NCBI GenBank assembly: GCA_964036295.1
Contig: OZ038465.1
Coordinates: forward strand, 24,896,870 to 24,960,869
DNA from: Plumapathes pennacea
Taxonomy: Eukaryota; Cnidaria; Anthozoa; Antipatharia; Myriopathidae
Direction of reading: 5' to 3'
Length of the DNA: 64,000 nt
Shown: one piece after another, positions 34,501 to 45,299 of the stretch
How positions within the stretch are numbered: position 1 is the stretch's first letter
Layout: each line of letters starts with the position of its first letter
The notes under the pieces: generated by a model
Told to the model about the DNA's origin: nothing
The model's input: the letters and a program-made list of their open reading frames with translations, nothing else
Databases searched by the model: none
Made by a program: the position numbers and the translations under genes

Positions 34501-35474
34501 TTTAGCCAATCAGGGCACGCCTGGTATCATAGTTATTTTATAAAGAGCCTTTTTCATATGACTGTCTGAAGTAATCCTGTGATTGCTTTGAATTTGCGTT
34601 TACTTCACTTTCCGATTGATCCTGACAAGTTTAACGACATTCTTTGCCAATTGAGAGCAAAAACAAAACCTGATTGTGATAATCTTGCACAAGAAAGCAA
34701 GTGGCAATGGCATGTTCTCGCACTGCTGATTGGTTAGTAAAACCAATCACAATTACCTGGTTCTGGTTTTGCTCATACTTGTAATTAAAGAGGTGAAAAG
34801 TAATTTTTTAACTTGCTCTCTTCAAAATCCCGATTTTTTCATGTGTGATCCCCATAATTTTGATGAGAAACACACGAAGAAAGGAAATAAAGTAAAAGAA
34901 GACAGGAAAAAGAAAAAGAAAAAAAAAAGCCAGAACAAAACATTTCCAGTTCGAGTCAAACCTGAAAAGTTACAGATCGAATAGACCAAACCTGGTTGTT
35001 CAGAACATGAACCAAAAATGATAAAAATGAGATGAATCACACATGAGAAACTCAGGATTTCAAAAAGCTGAGTTAAAGTCACATAAGACGGTCTTCTTTT
35101 CACCTCTCAATTGGTCGAACATGTTTTTGCTAGCCTCATTAATTGGCTCTGTGATTGCTCTGGTTTTGGTTTTTGACAGTCATCCGAAAAGTGCTCTACC
35201 TCTTTCACTCCCAAGAGTGATCAACTTCAATTTTCTCTTTTCAGTCTCCCACCAGAGATATATCATACAGTATGGAGAATTTGGCATTTGATGCCATGCT
35301 TAAATGACAGCTGATTAAAACATTGATTTTCATTTCATCATCATATATTTCTTATTTTATGTTTGGGAGAATTTGTATTTTGAGCTTGGAAGTAACTTAC
35401 ATTTTGGTGGTGATGACGGGTAATCCTCTTTAAATATCATTCTTAACTTAAACAAACCACCTTCCCATGGAGTC
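28506..35474 (-). CDS. UBE2I: SUMO-conjugating enzyme UBC9 (UBE2I), exons 3-6; 5' end missing
   Basis: Four minus-strand exons rebuild the C-terminal two thirds of UBC9. They are 35401-35474 ([19 protein letters not shown]...), 32125-32234, 29049-29128 and the last coding part 28506-28569, which ends KFAPT and a stop. Lengths and phases match each other exactly, and the exon cuts match those I recall for human UBE2I. The E2 HPN motif and catalytic cysteine are intact ([13 protein letters not shown]). UBC9 accepts SUMO from the E1 enzyme and passes it to target lysines. The exons for the N-terminal ~50 residues (MSGIALSRL region and the MNWEC region) are not found on either side. Introns contain a Tc1/mariner element, the (ATAAGC)n hairpin and TTAA elements. 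Assignment is from memory of the family, not an alignment. Confidence 0.93.
28730..28940. repeat. Duplicated ~200 bp intronic block; empty site of the 32563 element
   Basis: The sequence around GGAGAAAGCCAAGCTGGCC matches two pieces flanking the 1332 bp element (32500-32562 and 33895-34110). Here TTCAATTTTAAGAGATTTG is continuous, so TTAA at 28797-28800 is the uninterrupted target site. Confidence 0.75.
29206..29348. repeat. Hairpin repeat, ~143 bp
   Basis: ATTACATGGCGGCGCGAAGA at the left pairs with CCAAGCCGCCGTGTAAT at the right, and the arms share GAATTTTATTTTCGAG / ACGAGAAAATAAAATCC. A palindromic MITE in a UBE2I intron. Confidence 0.8.
29350..30345. other. Intronic stretch with an unassigned minus-strand frame
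   Basis: At about 29895-30025 the minus strand reads an open block ([20 protein letters not shown], then about 20 more residues) ending in a stop. It looks protein-like, but I cannot identify it and no donor or acceptor frames it convincingly. A 15 bp inverted repeat around GATATTTCC is at 29850-29878. No UBE2I exon is seen here. Confidence 0.35.
30348..31558 (+). mobile_element. Tc1/mariner element, 1211 bp, internally deleted
   Basis: The ends read CAGTACAGCCCAGATGTAAG and match exactly in reverse complement over 25 bp. TA lies on both sides (30346-30347 and 31559-31560), the Tc1/mariner target. Inside are a duplicated ~205 bp block (about 30674-30880 and 30882-31075) and the N-terminal part of a transposase gene; the catalytic DDE/D part is absent. 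It sits in intron 4 of UBE2I. Confidence 0.92.
31185..31451 (+). pseudogene. Tc1-like transposase N-terminus, frameshifted
   Basis: From the ATG at 31185 the frame gives [20 protein letters not shown] and stops after 27 residues. A second frame continues [20 protein letters not shown], then [17 protein letters not shown] and a stop at 31449. The order matches the helix-turn-helix, GRP linker and second helical domain of Tc1-type transposases. One indel splits it, and the DDE/D domain is deleted. Confidence 0.85.
31701..32110. repeat. GGCCCGGTTTAGACGTCG repeat
   Basis: It begins GGCCCGGTTTAGACGTCG and is filled with alternating-orientation copies of AAGTTCGACTG, GACGTCTGAA and CGTGCTAGAGTCG. 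The matching right terminus is not seen before the UBE2I exon at 32125, so the repeat may be truncated or may run into it. Confidence 0.55.
32261..32455. mobile_element. Hairpin MITE carrying (ATAAGC)n arrays
   Basis: The ends TAAGCCTTGTCCTCACTAGC and the reverse complement at 32435-32455 frame runs of six ATAAGC units on the left and inverted TTATGC runs on the right. A conserved AGAGCGACAGTGGCGACAT block occurs once in each arm. The whole 195 bp is almost self-complementary. Confidence 0.88.
32563..33894. mobile_element. 1332 bp TTAA element, AGAGACCCTCTCACC ends (long form)
   Basis: Starts ACAGACCCTCTCACCTTAGA and ends CTACGGTGAGAGGGTCTCT, flanked by TTAA (32559-32562) and TTGA (33895-33898, one change). 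The empty site is preserved in the duplicate at 28797-28800. No transposase is recognised inside. A minus-strand ATGGCGGAG followed by GTAAGA near 33290 looks like a first coding exon with a donor, perhaps a captured promoter and exon. Confidence 0.82.
33895..34110. repeat. Second half of the duplicated intronic block
   Basis: Continues the block that starts before 32562; it matches 28801-28940 (GGAGAAAGCCAAGCTGGCC and downstream). Confidence 0.7.
34241..34422. mobile_element. 182 bp palindromic MITE
   Basis: Arms include GTGTAATATAGCCTCATCTA and CGGGAAGTTGGGAGAACACG on the left and their reverse complements on the right, nearly perfect over about 75 bp, inside an outer AAATATATAA / TTATATATTT pair. 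Diverged fragments are at 11142 and 23597, and a relative at 46779-46910. Confidence 0.9.
34544..35197. mobile_element. 654 bp relative of the AGAGCC / GGATGACTGTC MITE
   Basis: Starts AGAGCCTTTTTCATATGACT and ends GACAGTCATCCGAAAAGTGC followed by TCT, matching the ends of 12364-12682. The interior is longer and different, with an A-rich tract near 34905-34935. Confidence 0.65.
35199..35394. mobile_element. TTAACCC-type MITE (copy 5)
   Basis: Starts CCTCTTTCACTCCCAAGAGT and ends TTGAGCTTGGAAGTAA. Its right edge touches the donor of the UBE2I exon at 35401, so the splice-site context there (ACTTAC) lies next to transposon sequence. Confidence 0.75.
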
Positions 35475-35696
35475 TGCAGAAAATAAGATATATATCAAAA
35501 TATATTCTCATAGGTTCTCCCAAGCTCAATATCCATGCCAACCACCACCGATAATCAATGTGCTGATGTGCAACAAACATTTTGATATATTGCATGCCAA
35601 TGTTTTATATATTTTTGTCAAGTAAAAAAATTAAAACCTGTATGGCATATTAGGAGGGGGGTGATACCTTAAAACAACCAGTGACAGTATACATAC

Positions 35697-38600
35697 CATC
35701 AGCAGCTATTACAACAGAAGTATGCCTTAACTGCTGCTTGTCCTCCTCACTCCAGTGAAACACATTGGTCTGGTCTGAAACACAAAACAGAACAAAACCG
35801 AGAGCTAATGATATAACTAGACTGGCCTTGCCAGTGAGCTCATGGCGTGAGTTGGGTCGAGACCAGAATATAAAATGGAAAGTAGGGGACAAGAGCGGAA
35901 CTCCCAAGAAAGACTTCCAATCTCTCACCATAAAAATATCACACAGTATAGAGAACTTGGCTTTTGACACCTTGCTCTTTTGACACCTTGATTAAACTAA
36001 AAATTATTATCAACACTCATACACTTGCTTCTTAAAGGTTGAGTGACCCTGCATCTTGAGAATGCGTGACATATCTTTTTATGCACAATCGATTATGACA
36101 GTTTGACCTTGACTCATATTTCTAATCAGAGGCCACAATTAATCCAGCCTTCGCTTCACTACTTATGTGTTTTCTTCTGTTAACTCAATACGTTTCTTCT
36201 ATCAGGCTTTTGAGTATTCGTGCTCTGTAACAAATATAAAATTGAAAGCGAGGAATGTCACACGAGAGGTGTTTACAATATTATTGCGCTTTTGTTCACA
36301 GTGTGTTCAGTCCATTTGTGACTGCAAACTCAATCCTCAGAATTATTTTGGTGTATTTTTCATTTCTGGTATTCAATGACCATTGCGAAACAAAGGCTAC
36401 ATGATCGAATGAAAGAAACACTTCAACAGGCAATGTACGATACGCAGAAGAATTTTATGAGGCAACAGATGTCATGTACAGAGTAAAGCATAAAGCGTCA
36501 TTGTTTTACGGCTAAAGCTCACCGTAGCTTTGGTTTCTGCTTTGGCCCTGTTATCTTCCCAAAAGTATTTCGTGTCGCCACAGAAAGTTTCGTCGGGACT
36601 AAATATTTATCGGCGACAGCGGTACCATCAAATACTTGTTTACGGCTATTCTCAAAGCTTCCGCTGTGAACGCGAGCCAAATCGTTTCCACTTTATCCGT
36701 GCATATTCCACAGAGCCAAATGGTGTTGAGTTTGGATGGGAGGCAGGTAACTTTTACACACAAGTAACGAGCAATTCACTGGCCACATCTCGAGTCTATT
36801 ACGTCATCACCCAGCACGTGATAATATGAACCAATCACCGTGTGCTGATTCTCGACCCACAAAAAGGAAAACAAAAAAAATTTAAAATGCCCATTTTTAA
36901 GCTCGCTTGGGTCCCAGGCCCCCGAGAGCAATTAACTCTTTTACTCCCAAATGGGATCAACTTCAATTTTCTTCTGCAATTTCTCACCAGAATATATCAC
37001 ACAGTAAAGAGAACTTGGACTTTGATACCTTCCTCACATGAAAGTTGATAAAACTATCAGGTCTCACTACATCACTCATACTGTAATGTGTTCTTAAAAA
37101 GTTGGGAGAATCTGTGAGTTGAACTTGGGAGTTAAAGGGTAAATATTGATTGGTTACCAGGTTCAAAAAAAGCACCAGGATGATGCACAAATTGAGTTTA
37201 TTGGTGTTGATAAGGTAAGTGAAATTGGCATGTTTACTCACCAATTGGTAAAGATGACTTGAGCCAGTCATATTCCTTCACTCTGACCACTGACTCACCT
37301 TAAATAGATACAAGAGAGAGGGGAAGCAGAGAGCACAAGTCAAATTAGTGTTCGCATCTGTAATACAATCTGTTCTTTACTGCCATTAAAACTACAGTTA
37401 GTGAAGTTGACCGGCAAAGCAGACTAACAATAGTATAATAGCAATAGTTTTATTTAGCACCATATTAGGCTTTGTTGCATTAATGTAAAAGTAATTACAA
37501 CATATTAATTGGTGCAAGCCAACTGTAATAACCATAAGGCTAGACTAGACAGTTAGCTTACTAAATAAGTTTATACACATGAATGAGGTCAAAAGATAAG
37601 CAAGTAGAGTCAAGTCAAGTGAGAAAAGACAAGTAATAACAACAATACAAGCTTTATCAGCATGTCCTACACAAGGTATTGCTAAAGCAATCTGTAACAG
37701 TAACAAATTCTAAATACATAATTTATGTACATGTATGATGTGGGATACAGTATATCAATAATTTCTTGTTAATACAGAATACAAATAATAATAATTGAAA
37801 ACCAAATTATACTGTGATCTACTTTCTGACTTATGCATCCAATTTAAGATTTCTTTTGTAGAAGCATTTGTAATGAAATTGCAAAATAATTGAATCACTA
37901 ATGGTCTTTTGATTGCAATACTGTATCTGATTTAAATATGCTTCTTTGTGTGTTGGTATGCTTCTTTTTTGTTATTTTTATAAAACCTTCAATCATGTTT
38001 TCATGAAGTTTGTTATAACAGTTGCATGAAAGCTGAGAATTATACAAGAAATGGATGGAAGAACTGACAAGCATGCTAATGTATGCATGGAGCAGTCAAA
38101 TTACCATAATTGTAGAGATGTGAGTTGATTTGTATGTTTTGCAAGCAGTTTCGTAGGACACCCTCACCATTGTCTGCAAAAATAAAAATATGTGCCTATT
38201 CACAATCATATCCTCTGCAGCAAATTACTGTGGCATACTGTAAGTACAAACTAAGATCCTTAGTGGTCAGTCAATACATCACTTCAATCTAACATTGATG
38301 GACATTATTTTGATCACCTATTGCACTAAAGTCAACCAACTGGGTTGACTGTATCAAATGTCAACTGGCCTTCAGTGAATTGTTGATATAATATCAATAT
38401 TGATATTTCACTGATGGTCAGTTGTTTATCACTGACAATAGCTGTCAACAATATACATGTATTGTTATGGTAATATTGTTAATAATGGTCAAAAGTTGGT
38501 GAAATGAGCAACAGTGAAGTCCACATACTGTCAAATGTATATTCCCCCATTTGGGTGCATATTGCAGGTTAAAAGCATGTTGTAGTTTACCTGTGCACAG

Positions 38601-39863
38601 CACATGTTGTGCAACTCGTCCCAGGACAATACTGCAAAGACCAATACCTGCTCGAAGTTCCAGGGCACAACAGCCATCAAACCTGACAAACATTGGAACA
38701 GAGGTCAATTATACTTCTATTTGATAATGATTAAAAGGAGTGATGTTCAAATTCACTTGAACATTGTTACACTCTAGTACATATATATATACATGCAGGG
38801 CCAGCACACAGACAGACAGACAGTAAAGAAATTCCACCTTAATCACACAAAACATAATGCTAAATACCTTTCTACATTGTGTACTAAGAAGTCACAGAGA
38901 AGAAAAGCACCCCTCCACACCTAAAGAGGGTTTTAAAAATTATGTTTTAAACACTAGACAGTTCAAATAACAGGGTCATCTTTTATTTGTGATGTTGTTC
39001 CCAGTACCATTCCTTCTGCAGTTAGAAAATAACTTCAACGCTCTTTAAGATGAACAGCGTTCTGCGCTGCCACAAAGTTTACATGCTGTCCACACCGACA
39101 TGTCCTTCATAAACTGAAAAGTTTGGGGTCCAGTCGTTTTCACAAATTTAAGAGCTTTGTGTCTTGAACTGGGACAGGATTTCATGCCATCAGTTGAGTC
39201 CACACTCCAAATACCCTGCCCCACCCCCCTCCCCCTTGCGTTCAGTAATTTGAAAATCCCATAAATGAATCTTCACCAATCACTATACCTGGAGGCCCAC
39301 ATCTTTCAGGCATGTAGCCACAAGGTGTTCTGTAGAAGAAAACAAAGCCATCAGTATTCACACAAGGTCAAATATTTTACACAATTTGATAGATTTTCGA
39401 AGATATAAGCTTGTCAAAGTTGCTCTTAAATTCGAGATGAAATAAAGTTTATGTAGCGAATGCAGTATGTACAGAATGTATGAAGATACTAACCCACGGT
39501 AATGAAGTCATCAGCCTCATCAGCTTCAGACGGTCGTCTGCGCGTCACAATTATATCGCCATCTTCGTCAGTTCCAGATGAACAATCCTCTAACAACAAG
39601 TCAGTCTCTCCATCATCCCTTGTGCAATTTCCAAACTTCCTCTTGATCTTAAATCTGGACCATGCTGTTAAGATGAATGATGCAGCGTCTTTACAGCAGC
39701 ATGCAAGACGAACAGTTTGGGAAAGACCCATTGCAAAGCAGCAAGATTATCCTTTACTTTAGAACATGAAGACAACTGACAGACCCATCCTTTTCCGGTC
39801 TTTCGCCTCAAATGTGCTGCAAACATGAACATCGGAAAAAACAAATTCTCCTGGGGCCGCCAT
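35697..39863 (-). CDS. METTL22: METTL22-like lysine methyltransferase, first eight coding exons; 3' end missing
   Basis: Minus-strand exons with matching phases: 39785-39863 (MAAPGEFVFSDVHV; donor edge uncertain), 39494-39664 (contains DEDGDIIVTRRR), 39289-39329 (EHLVATCLKDVGLQ), 38868-38920 (VWRGAFLLCDFLV), 38591-38682 (FDGCCALELRAGIGLCSIVL), 38105-38173, 37242-37298 (SVVRVKEYDWLKSS) and 35697-35774 (NVFHWSEEDKQQLRH). This order follows the METTL21/22 family of SAM-dependent protein lysine methyltransferases; human METTL22 modifies the KIN17 protein. The SAM-binding motif I reads LELRAGIG where LELGAGTG is usual, so the first glycine is replaced by arginine. Exons for the C-terminal third (VFYDD region onward) are not found before the UBE2I exon at 35474. 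It may be a partial or decaying copy. Confidence 0.88.
35817..36927 (+). repeat. Dispersed ~1.1 kb repeat (copy 1), in a METTL22 intron
   Basis: Starts CTAGACTGGCCTTGCCAGTG and ends near GGTCCCAGGCCCCCGAGAGC followed by AATTAA. It matches 40030-41841 closely. Open frames across it (for example 36167-36379) are shared by the copies but contain no recognisable domain. Confidence 0.8.
36932..37141. mobile_element. TTAACCC-type MITE (copy 6)
   Basis: Starts TTAACTCTTTTACTCCCAAA and ends GAACTTGGGAGTTAAAGGG, directly abutting the dispersed repeat. Confidence 0.75.
37305..38100. other. METTL22 intron
   Basis: AT-rich, with no repeat or extra exon that I can support. Confidence 0.5.
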
Positions 39864-40029
39864 CTTTGTTTGACAACGCTAAACCTGCGCCTGCAGTCAG
39901 AAGGGACAGCGAACCAACAGCGAACCAACAGAGCTGACAAACGGATTGCGTTGGTGACGTCATCAGTTCTTACGCTTTGTTTATCTTGTTCAGAATCCGA
40001 TCACTGAGGTCAATATATTAACTTAAACT

Positions 40030-41841
40030 AGACTGGCCTTGCCAGTGAGCTCGCGGCGTGAGTTGGGTCGAGACCAGAATATAAAATGGAAAGTAGGGGA
40101 CAAGAGCGGAACTCCCAAGAGAGACTTTCTCACCATAAAAATATCACACAGTATAGAGAACTTGGTTTTTGACACCTTGCTCTTTTGACACCTTGAATAA
40201 ACTAAAAATTATTATTACGACACTCATACACTTGCTTCTTAAAGGTTGAGCGACCCTGCATCTTGAGAATGCGTGACATATCTTTTTATGCACAATCGAT
40301 TATGACAGTTTGACCTTGACTCATATTTCTAATCAGAGGCCACGATTAATCCAGCCTTCGCTTCACTACTTATGTGTTTTCTTTTATTAACTCAATACGT
40401 TTCTTCTATCAGGCTTTCGAGTATTCGTGCTCTGTAACAAATATAAAATTGAAAGCGAGGAATGTCACACGAGAGGTGTTTACAATATTATTGCGCTTTT
40501 GTTCACAGTGTGTTCAGTCCATTTGTAACTGCAAACTCAATCCTCAGAATTATTTCAGTGTATTTTTCATTTCTGGTATATAATGAACATTGCGAAACAA
40601 AGGCTACATGATCGAATGAAAGAAACACTTCAACAGGCAATGTACGATACGCAGAAGAATTTTATGAGGCAACAGATGTCATGTACAGAGTAAAGCATAA
40701 AGTGTCATTGTTTTACGGCTAAAGCTCACCGTAGCTTTGGTTTCTGCTTTCGCCCTGTTATCTTCCCAAAAGTATTTCGTGTCGCCACAGAAAGTTTCGT
40801 CGGGACTAAATACTTATCGGCGACAGAGATATTTGCAATACCCCAGAAGTACCATCAAACATTTGTTTACGGCTATTCTCAAAGCTTGTGCGGTGAACGC
40901 GAGCCAAAATCTTTTCCTAAAATCCAGTTTATCCGTGCATATTCCACAGAGTCAAATGGGGTTGAGTTTGAATGGGATGCAGTTTACTTTTTCGCTTCAC
41001 TACTTATGTGTTTTCTTTTATTAACTCAATACGTTTTTTTCTATCAGGCTTTCGAATATTCGTGCTCTGTAACAAATATAAAATTGAAAGCGAGGAATGT
41101 CACACGAGAGATGTTTACAATATTATTGCGCTTTTGTTCACAGTGTGTTCAGTCCATTTGTGACTGCAAACTCAATCCTCAGAATTATTTCGGTGTATTT
41201 TTCATTTCTGGTATTCAATGACCATTGCGAAACAAAGGCTACATGATCGAATGAAAGAAGCACTTCAACAGGCAATGTACGATACGCAGAAGAATTTTAT
41301 GAGGCAACAGATGTCATGTACAGAGTAAAGCATAAAGCGTCATTGTTTTACGGCTAAAGCTCACCGTAGCTTTGGTTTCTGCTTTCGCCCTGTTATCTTC
41401 CCAAAAGTATTTCGTGTCGCCACAGAAAGTTTTCGTCGGGACTAAATATCTATCGGCGACAGCGGTACCATCAAATATTTGTTTACGGCTATTCTCAAAG
41501 CTTCCTCGGTGAACGCGAGCCAAAATCGTTCCCGAAAATCCAGTTTATCCGTGCATATTCCACAGAGCCAAATGGTGTTGAGTTTGGATGGGATGCAGTT
41601 AACTTTTACACACAAGTAACGAGCAATTCACTGGCCACATCTCGAGTTGTTTAGCGAAGTCAATTACGTCATCGCCCAGCACGTGATAAGATGAACCAAT
41701 CACCGTGTGCTGATTCTCGACCCACAAAAAGGAAAAAAAATAATAAAAATGCCCATTTTCAAGCTCGCTTGGGCCCCAGGCCCCCGCGAGCAATAAAAAT
41801 TTGCGTTTTTAAGCTCGCTTGGGCTCCAGGCCCTCGCGAGC
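40030..41841 (+). repeat. Dispersed repeat (copy 2) with an internal ~633 bp tandem duplication
   Basis: The block begins CTAGACTGGCCTTGCCAGTG as in copy 1. The sub-block starting CTTCGCTTCACTACTTATGT occurs at about 40359 and again at 40992, so 633 bp are duplicated head to tail. At the right end the AGCTCGCTTGGGCYCCAGGC terminus is also doubled (about 41762 and 41812). It lies just upstream of the METTL22 start. Confidence 0.85.
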
Positions 41842-41844
41842 AAT

Positions 41845-42550
41845 TAACCTTAGAGCTTTCCTTTTCGTTGCAATGCTTGACCGGTCCTTTCACTTTAAGT
41901 ATATTGTCCTTTTATACTATCTACGACTTTCACGGAATGCAGCTGGCCCAGTACTAAACGGCTGCTATGGCGATGAAATCACTCCGACAAGGACGAATTT
42001 GTTTTGCAATTTTCACCACGGGTGCAAGGAGGAAAGTGGTAGGTGCAAAAGCTCAGGAAGAGAAAAACTATTGAACTGCAAACTCTAAAAATTTGTAGCT
42101 TAACTTTTGCTTCTGCGTCTTAACTTTTTTAAAAAACTCCGCCGGAAGCTGTGTTTCGCCACACAATTAAAAAATACAAAGGGATTCAGTGGAGCGTACA
42201 CCCGCGCCAGTTTCCACGGGAAAAAGCTTGCCTGCGCGGCCGCGCATGCACAGTGCGTTTGTCAGCTCTGTCCGGTCAGCGTAAAACCCATACTTGCAGA
42301 ACATGATAGCCCAGTTACGGAGCCGATAAATATGTACGACTAAAAGCGCAAAAATGCATTGCAATTGTTGCTGTTACCATCGCATGAAGCATTCAGTGCG
42401 CACGCGCTCCACGCGCGGCTTGTGCAAAACGTGGAAACGAACCCAAAGTTAGCAATGCTGGGCAAAAAAATTGACTGGTTTCAAACTTCACGCAACTTGT
42501 GCCAACATCATGTACGGGGGAGAGGGGAGGATTGGGTACTCCCATATGAG
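41845..42550. other. Repeat-derived, no gene recognised
   Basis: Contains CGCAAAAATGCATTGCAATTG and CGCATGAAGCATTCAGTGC near 42350, matching the interior of the MITE at 20475-20714. No coding feature is supported. Confidence 0.45.
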
Positions 42551-42553
42551 CCA

Positions 42554-42725
42554 TATAGGTATGTGCCGCCCAAAAGGGTATCATTTTTAGCATTTTAGTC
42601 TGAAATAGGGTATCGATTTTATCCTTTAGTCTGAAATAGGGTCGAAAATTGCAAATTTTGGTCTTCAATAGGGTCCGCAAATTTGGGTCTTCAATAGGGT
42701 AAGGGTTTTTAGTCCGGGCGGCACA
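42554..42725. repeat. GTCTGAAATAGGGT tandem-like repeat
   Basis: Four imperfect copies of TTTAGTCTGAAATAGGGTA or TTGGTCTTCAATAGGGTC, bracketed by GTGCCGCCCAAAAGGGTATC and AGTCCGGGCGGCAC, which form an inverted pair around CCGCCC/GGGCGG. It interrupts sequence related to the 20475 MITE. Confidence 0.7.
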
Positions 42726-43042
42726 CTCTCACTCAAAATTTTGACCAGTCGAGTCCACACTCCAAGTACCCTCCTCCCCCCCTCCCGGGATCATGCAACA
42801 TTGCCCAACATGGTGTACAAACAAACGCAATGTTGCATTCGTTTTGCGTTTCTGGGACTTTTCGTATTTTTCTTTAGCCGTTGACGATATACAATAGAAA
42901 AACTACGCATAGTTTGAGGTTGTCGGGCAACCAAAAATGAACAGTTTCAATAATCTTCCTTGAAACAAGAATTTCTTTGCAAATATTCATCATTTTGATT
43001 CGAAAATCACTGTGTTGACATACATAGCCCTGTGCAAGGAAT

Positions 43043-43238
43043 TGTGGGATTTTTCATTATATTGTCAAGGGACAATTTGGAACAATTTGAATTATGGATT
43101 TTTCATTATATTGTCAAGAGACAATTCGGAACAATTTGAATTATGGATTTTTCATTATATTGTCAAGGGACAATTCGGAACAATTTGGATTATGGATTTT
43201 TCATTATATTGTCAAGGGACAATTAGGAACAATTTGGA
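43043..43238 (+). repeat. 49 bp minisatellite, four copies
   Basis: Unit TTATGGATTTTTCATTATAT followed by TGTCAAGGGACAATTCGGAACAATTTG; four head-to-tail copies differ by only a few bases. Because 49 is not a multiple of three, open frames across it cycle through all three frames. Confidence 0.93.
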
Positions 43239-43239
43239 A

Positions 43240-44165
43240 GTTTATTATAAAGAATACTATTTCGGCTATCCTGGAGCGAACTTGTATTTGCAAACGGAAG
43301 AGCTCAAATTTGACCTTCGGACTTAGGATTACAGTAGCCCTTTAGGAGCATAGTTCATAAATGAGGTCAGCGAAGCATTTGCGTGTGCAGCACAAGCCAC
43401 AGGAAAGGCATAGCGCCAGGTTCGCTACGAACGTGCCTGTCGGTAAGCTTTACCTGCACGATTTGAGCAAGCTGCCAAGTGTTTGCACGGCATCATGATG
43501 CACAGACACCTTCGGAGTCTTTCTAGTCACCTATGCCACGGAAGTTCTTTCCACCCTTTTCCGTTCTGACCTCATCGTGGCTTTTCTATCCAATTTAGTT
43601 GTTTATCCAAAAGGAAGTTTGTAACCGCTGTACGTGTTCCCTGAGCAAACTTAACCGCTACTTTGTAGTGTAGAATTCAGTTAGAGTTGGAGCTCGAGCT
43701 CTCCGTTAGTCTCGAAGCCCAAGAGCTCAGCCGTGATTCACGAATAAAGAAGTCAACAAGTCCAGAAGCGAGTCCCCATAAAATCTGCTCCGTAACAATA
43801 TAAGCGTTTTTTTTTCGGAACCAGAAGTGTCCGGTGAGTCCCAAAGTAGACGTTCCACTGTATTGACGCAAGACGAACAGCTGCGTATGAAAGAGATCGA
43901 CGTTTCTGTACAAATAATCGGGAGAGTCGCGCACCAGTTGGTAAGTCTGACCTACAGGGAAGTGTCCCTCCCAATCATGTTAATCTGTGCTTTGCTCTTT
44001 GAAAACTCTTTGAAACGACGAGTAAAAATATACAGCCGTACTATACGCCCAAGTGTCTAATATGTTGTTTATTATATAACTCCCTTAGTAAAGGATGTAA
44101 GTTATTTTTAATTCGCAATACGTTGTGAAAGTGACATGTTTTCCGCGCGCGCACAAAAACTCCAG
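43240..44165. other. No gene recognised
   Basis: Short overlapping frames on both strands near 43680-44060, none with a domain. Nothing else is supported. Confidence 0.45.
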
Positions 44166-44167
44166 AA

Positions 44168-45299
44168 CATGACCAGAAATAGCGGACATTCTGAGCCTGC
44201 AACATTGTCAGCGGGCCGGGTATTTCCCGCCACAATGTGCGTCCGCGGAAGCTTTTCCCGCCCAAAATGGCGGGCAGCAGTTTGTTTACCAAACGTACAA
44301 TTACCTGAAGTATGCCGGATTGCGATCAATCACTGCGATCGCTCAGAAAAGTGTTCAGAGACCGCTGGATTGCTACGATCACTGCGATTGCTGAGAAACT
44401 GTTCCGAGACCGTAGTGATTATTGGAAACAGCATGCCGCGAATGGAAAAGCTGAAATGTTTCAAAGCGACTGGTGACACGCACGGTCAGTTTTGTAAAAC
44501 TTGGTCCTGTAGTTTAATTGCAAATTCTATGCTGAAGTTAGAAGAAAGGATGAACAAGTCTTACAATTTAGCGGTATTAAAACAGTTCCTACTTTGCTGG
44601 ACAGAGTTTCCTTGTCCGTTCTTGAACAACCGTATTTATGCGCCACGATTCGCAACGTCTCTTTCAAAGCTCCACTAAATCCCCCAAAAAAATCCTGAAC
44701 TCACTTTGCAGGATGGTTTACTCACAAGGCTACACAGTTTGTTTTGAACAACTTGGTCGATCGCCGGAGCCGATTGGAGGGAGCTAGAACCGATCGCGAG
44801 TAGCATTGAACCTTGCTTCACTAAGCGTGCGTATCGAGTGATTGTGCGGCTAAATTCAACAAAACACATCTTTATAATCCAAAAACGCAAGAGATACAAA
44901 GTGTCGAGGGTTACCAATAAGTTTGCTCAGAAGAATGACCTTTCTCGAAGTAAGAACCGATTGAACAGCTTCGATATTTCAACAACTTCGAGGCAAAACG
45001 GTCAGCTACTCGTTTTCAGCTTGTCTGCCATACTGTTGTCTCTTAGACGTGTCTTGCATCCTTACGATGGAAAAACGCAAGAAGTACATATGGACAGCTA
45101 CTGATTTTGTGTTAATATTTTCGGTATCCTTGTATTATAAAAGAATCCGGTTGAACAGCTTGCTATTTAGTCTTTAGTTCAAAGGTACGATAATTTTTGT
45201 GTCCATAAAAATTCATAGTAAAGTCTCTTGTTTAGTTTACACTGAAAGCCAAAAAAATTGCAGCCCCTAATGCGCATGCGTGTCCGCTATTTCTGGCTG
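44168..45299 (+). mobile_element. TIR element, CCAGAAATAGCGGACA family (copy 2)
   Basis: Starts CATGACCAGAAATAGCGGAC and ends TGTCCGCTATTTCTGGCT. It is inverted relative to the copy at 1088-2252 and matches it closely. The long open frame at 44136-44678 begins outside the element and is not shared intact by the first copy, so I do not call it a gene. Confidence 0.75.

Noticed and set aside
35697..35774. A METTL22-UBE2I fusion protein
   Set aside because: The METTL22 exon ends in phase 1 and the next UBE2I exon starts in phase 0; the join would stop within about ten codons.
36167..36379. 70-codon frame repeated at 40374 and 41011
   Set aside because: It recurs because it lies in a dispersed repeat; there are no motifs and the frame is not longer than chance after repeat expansion.
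44136..44678. 180-codon open frame on the plus strand
   Set aside because: It begins outside the TIR element at 44168 and runs through it; the inverted copy at 1751-2249 is broken into two frames, and no domain is visible.
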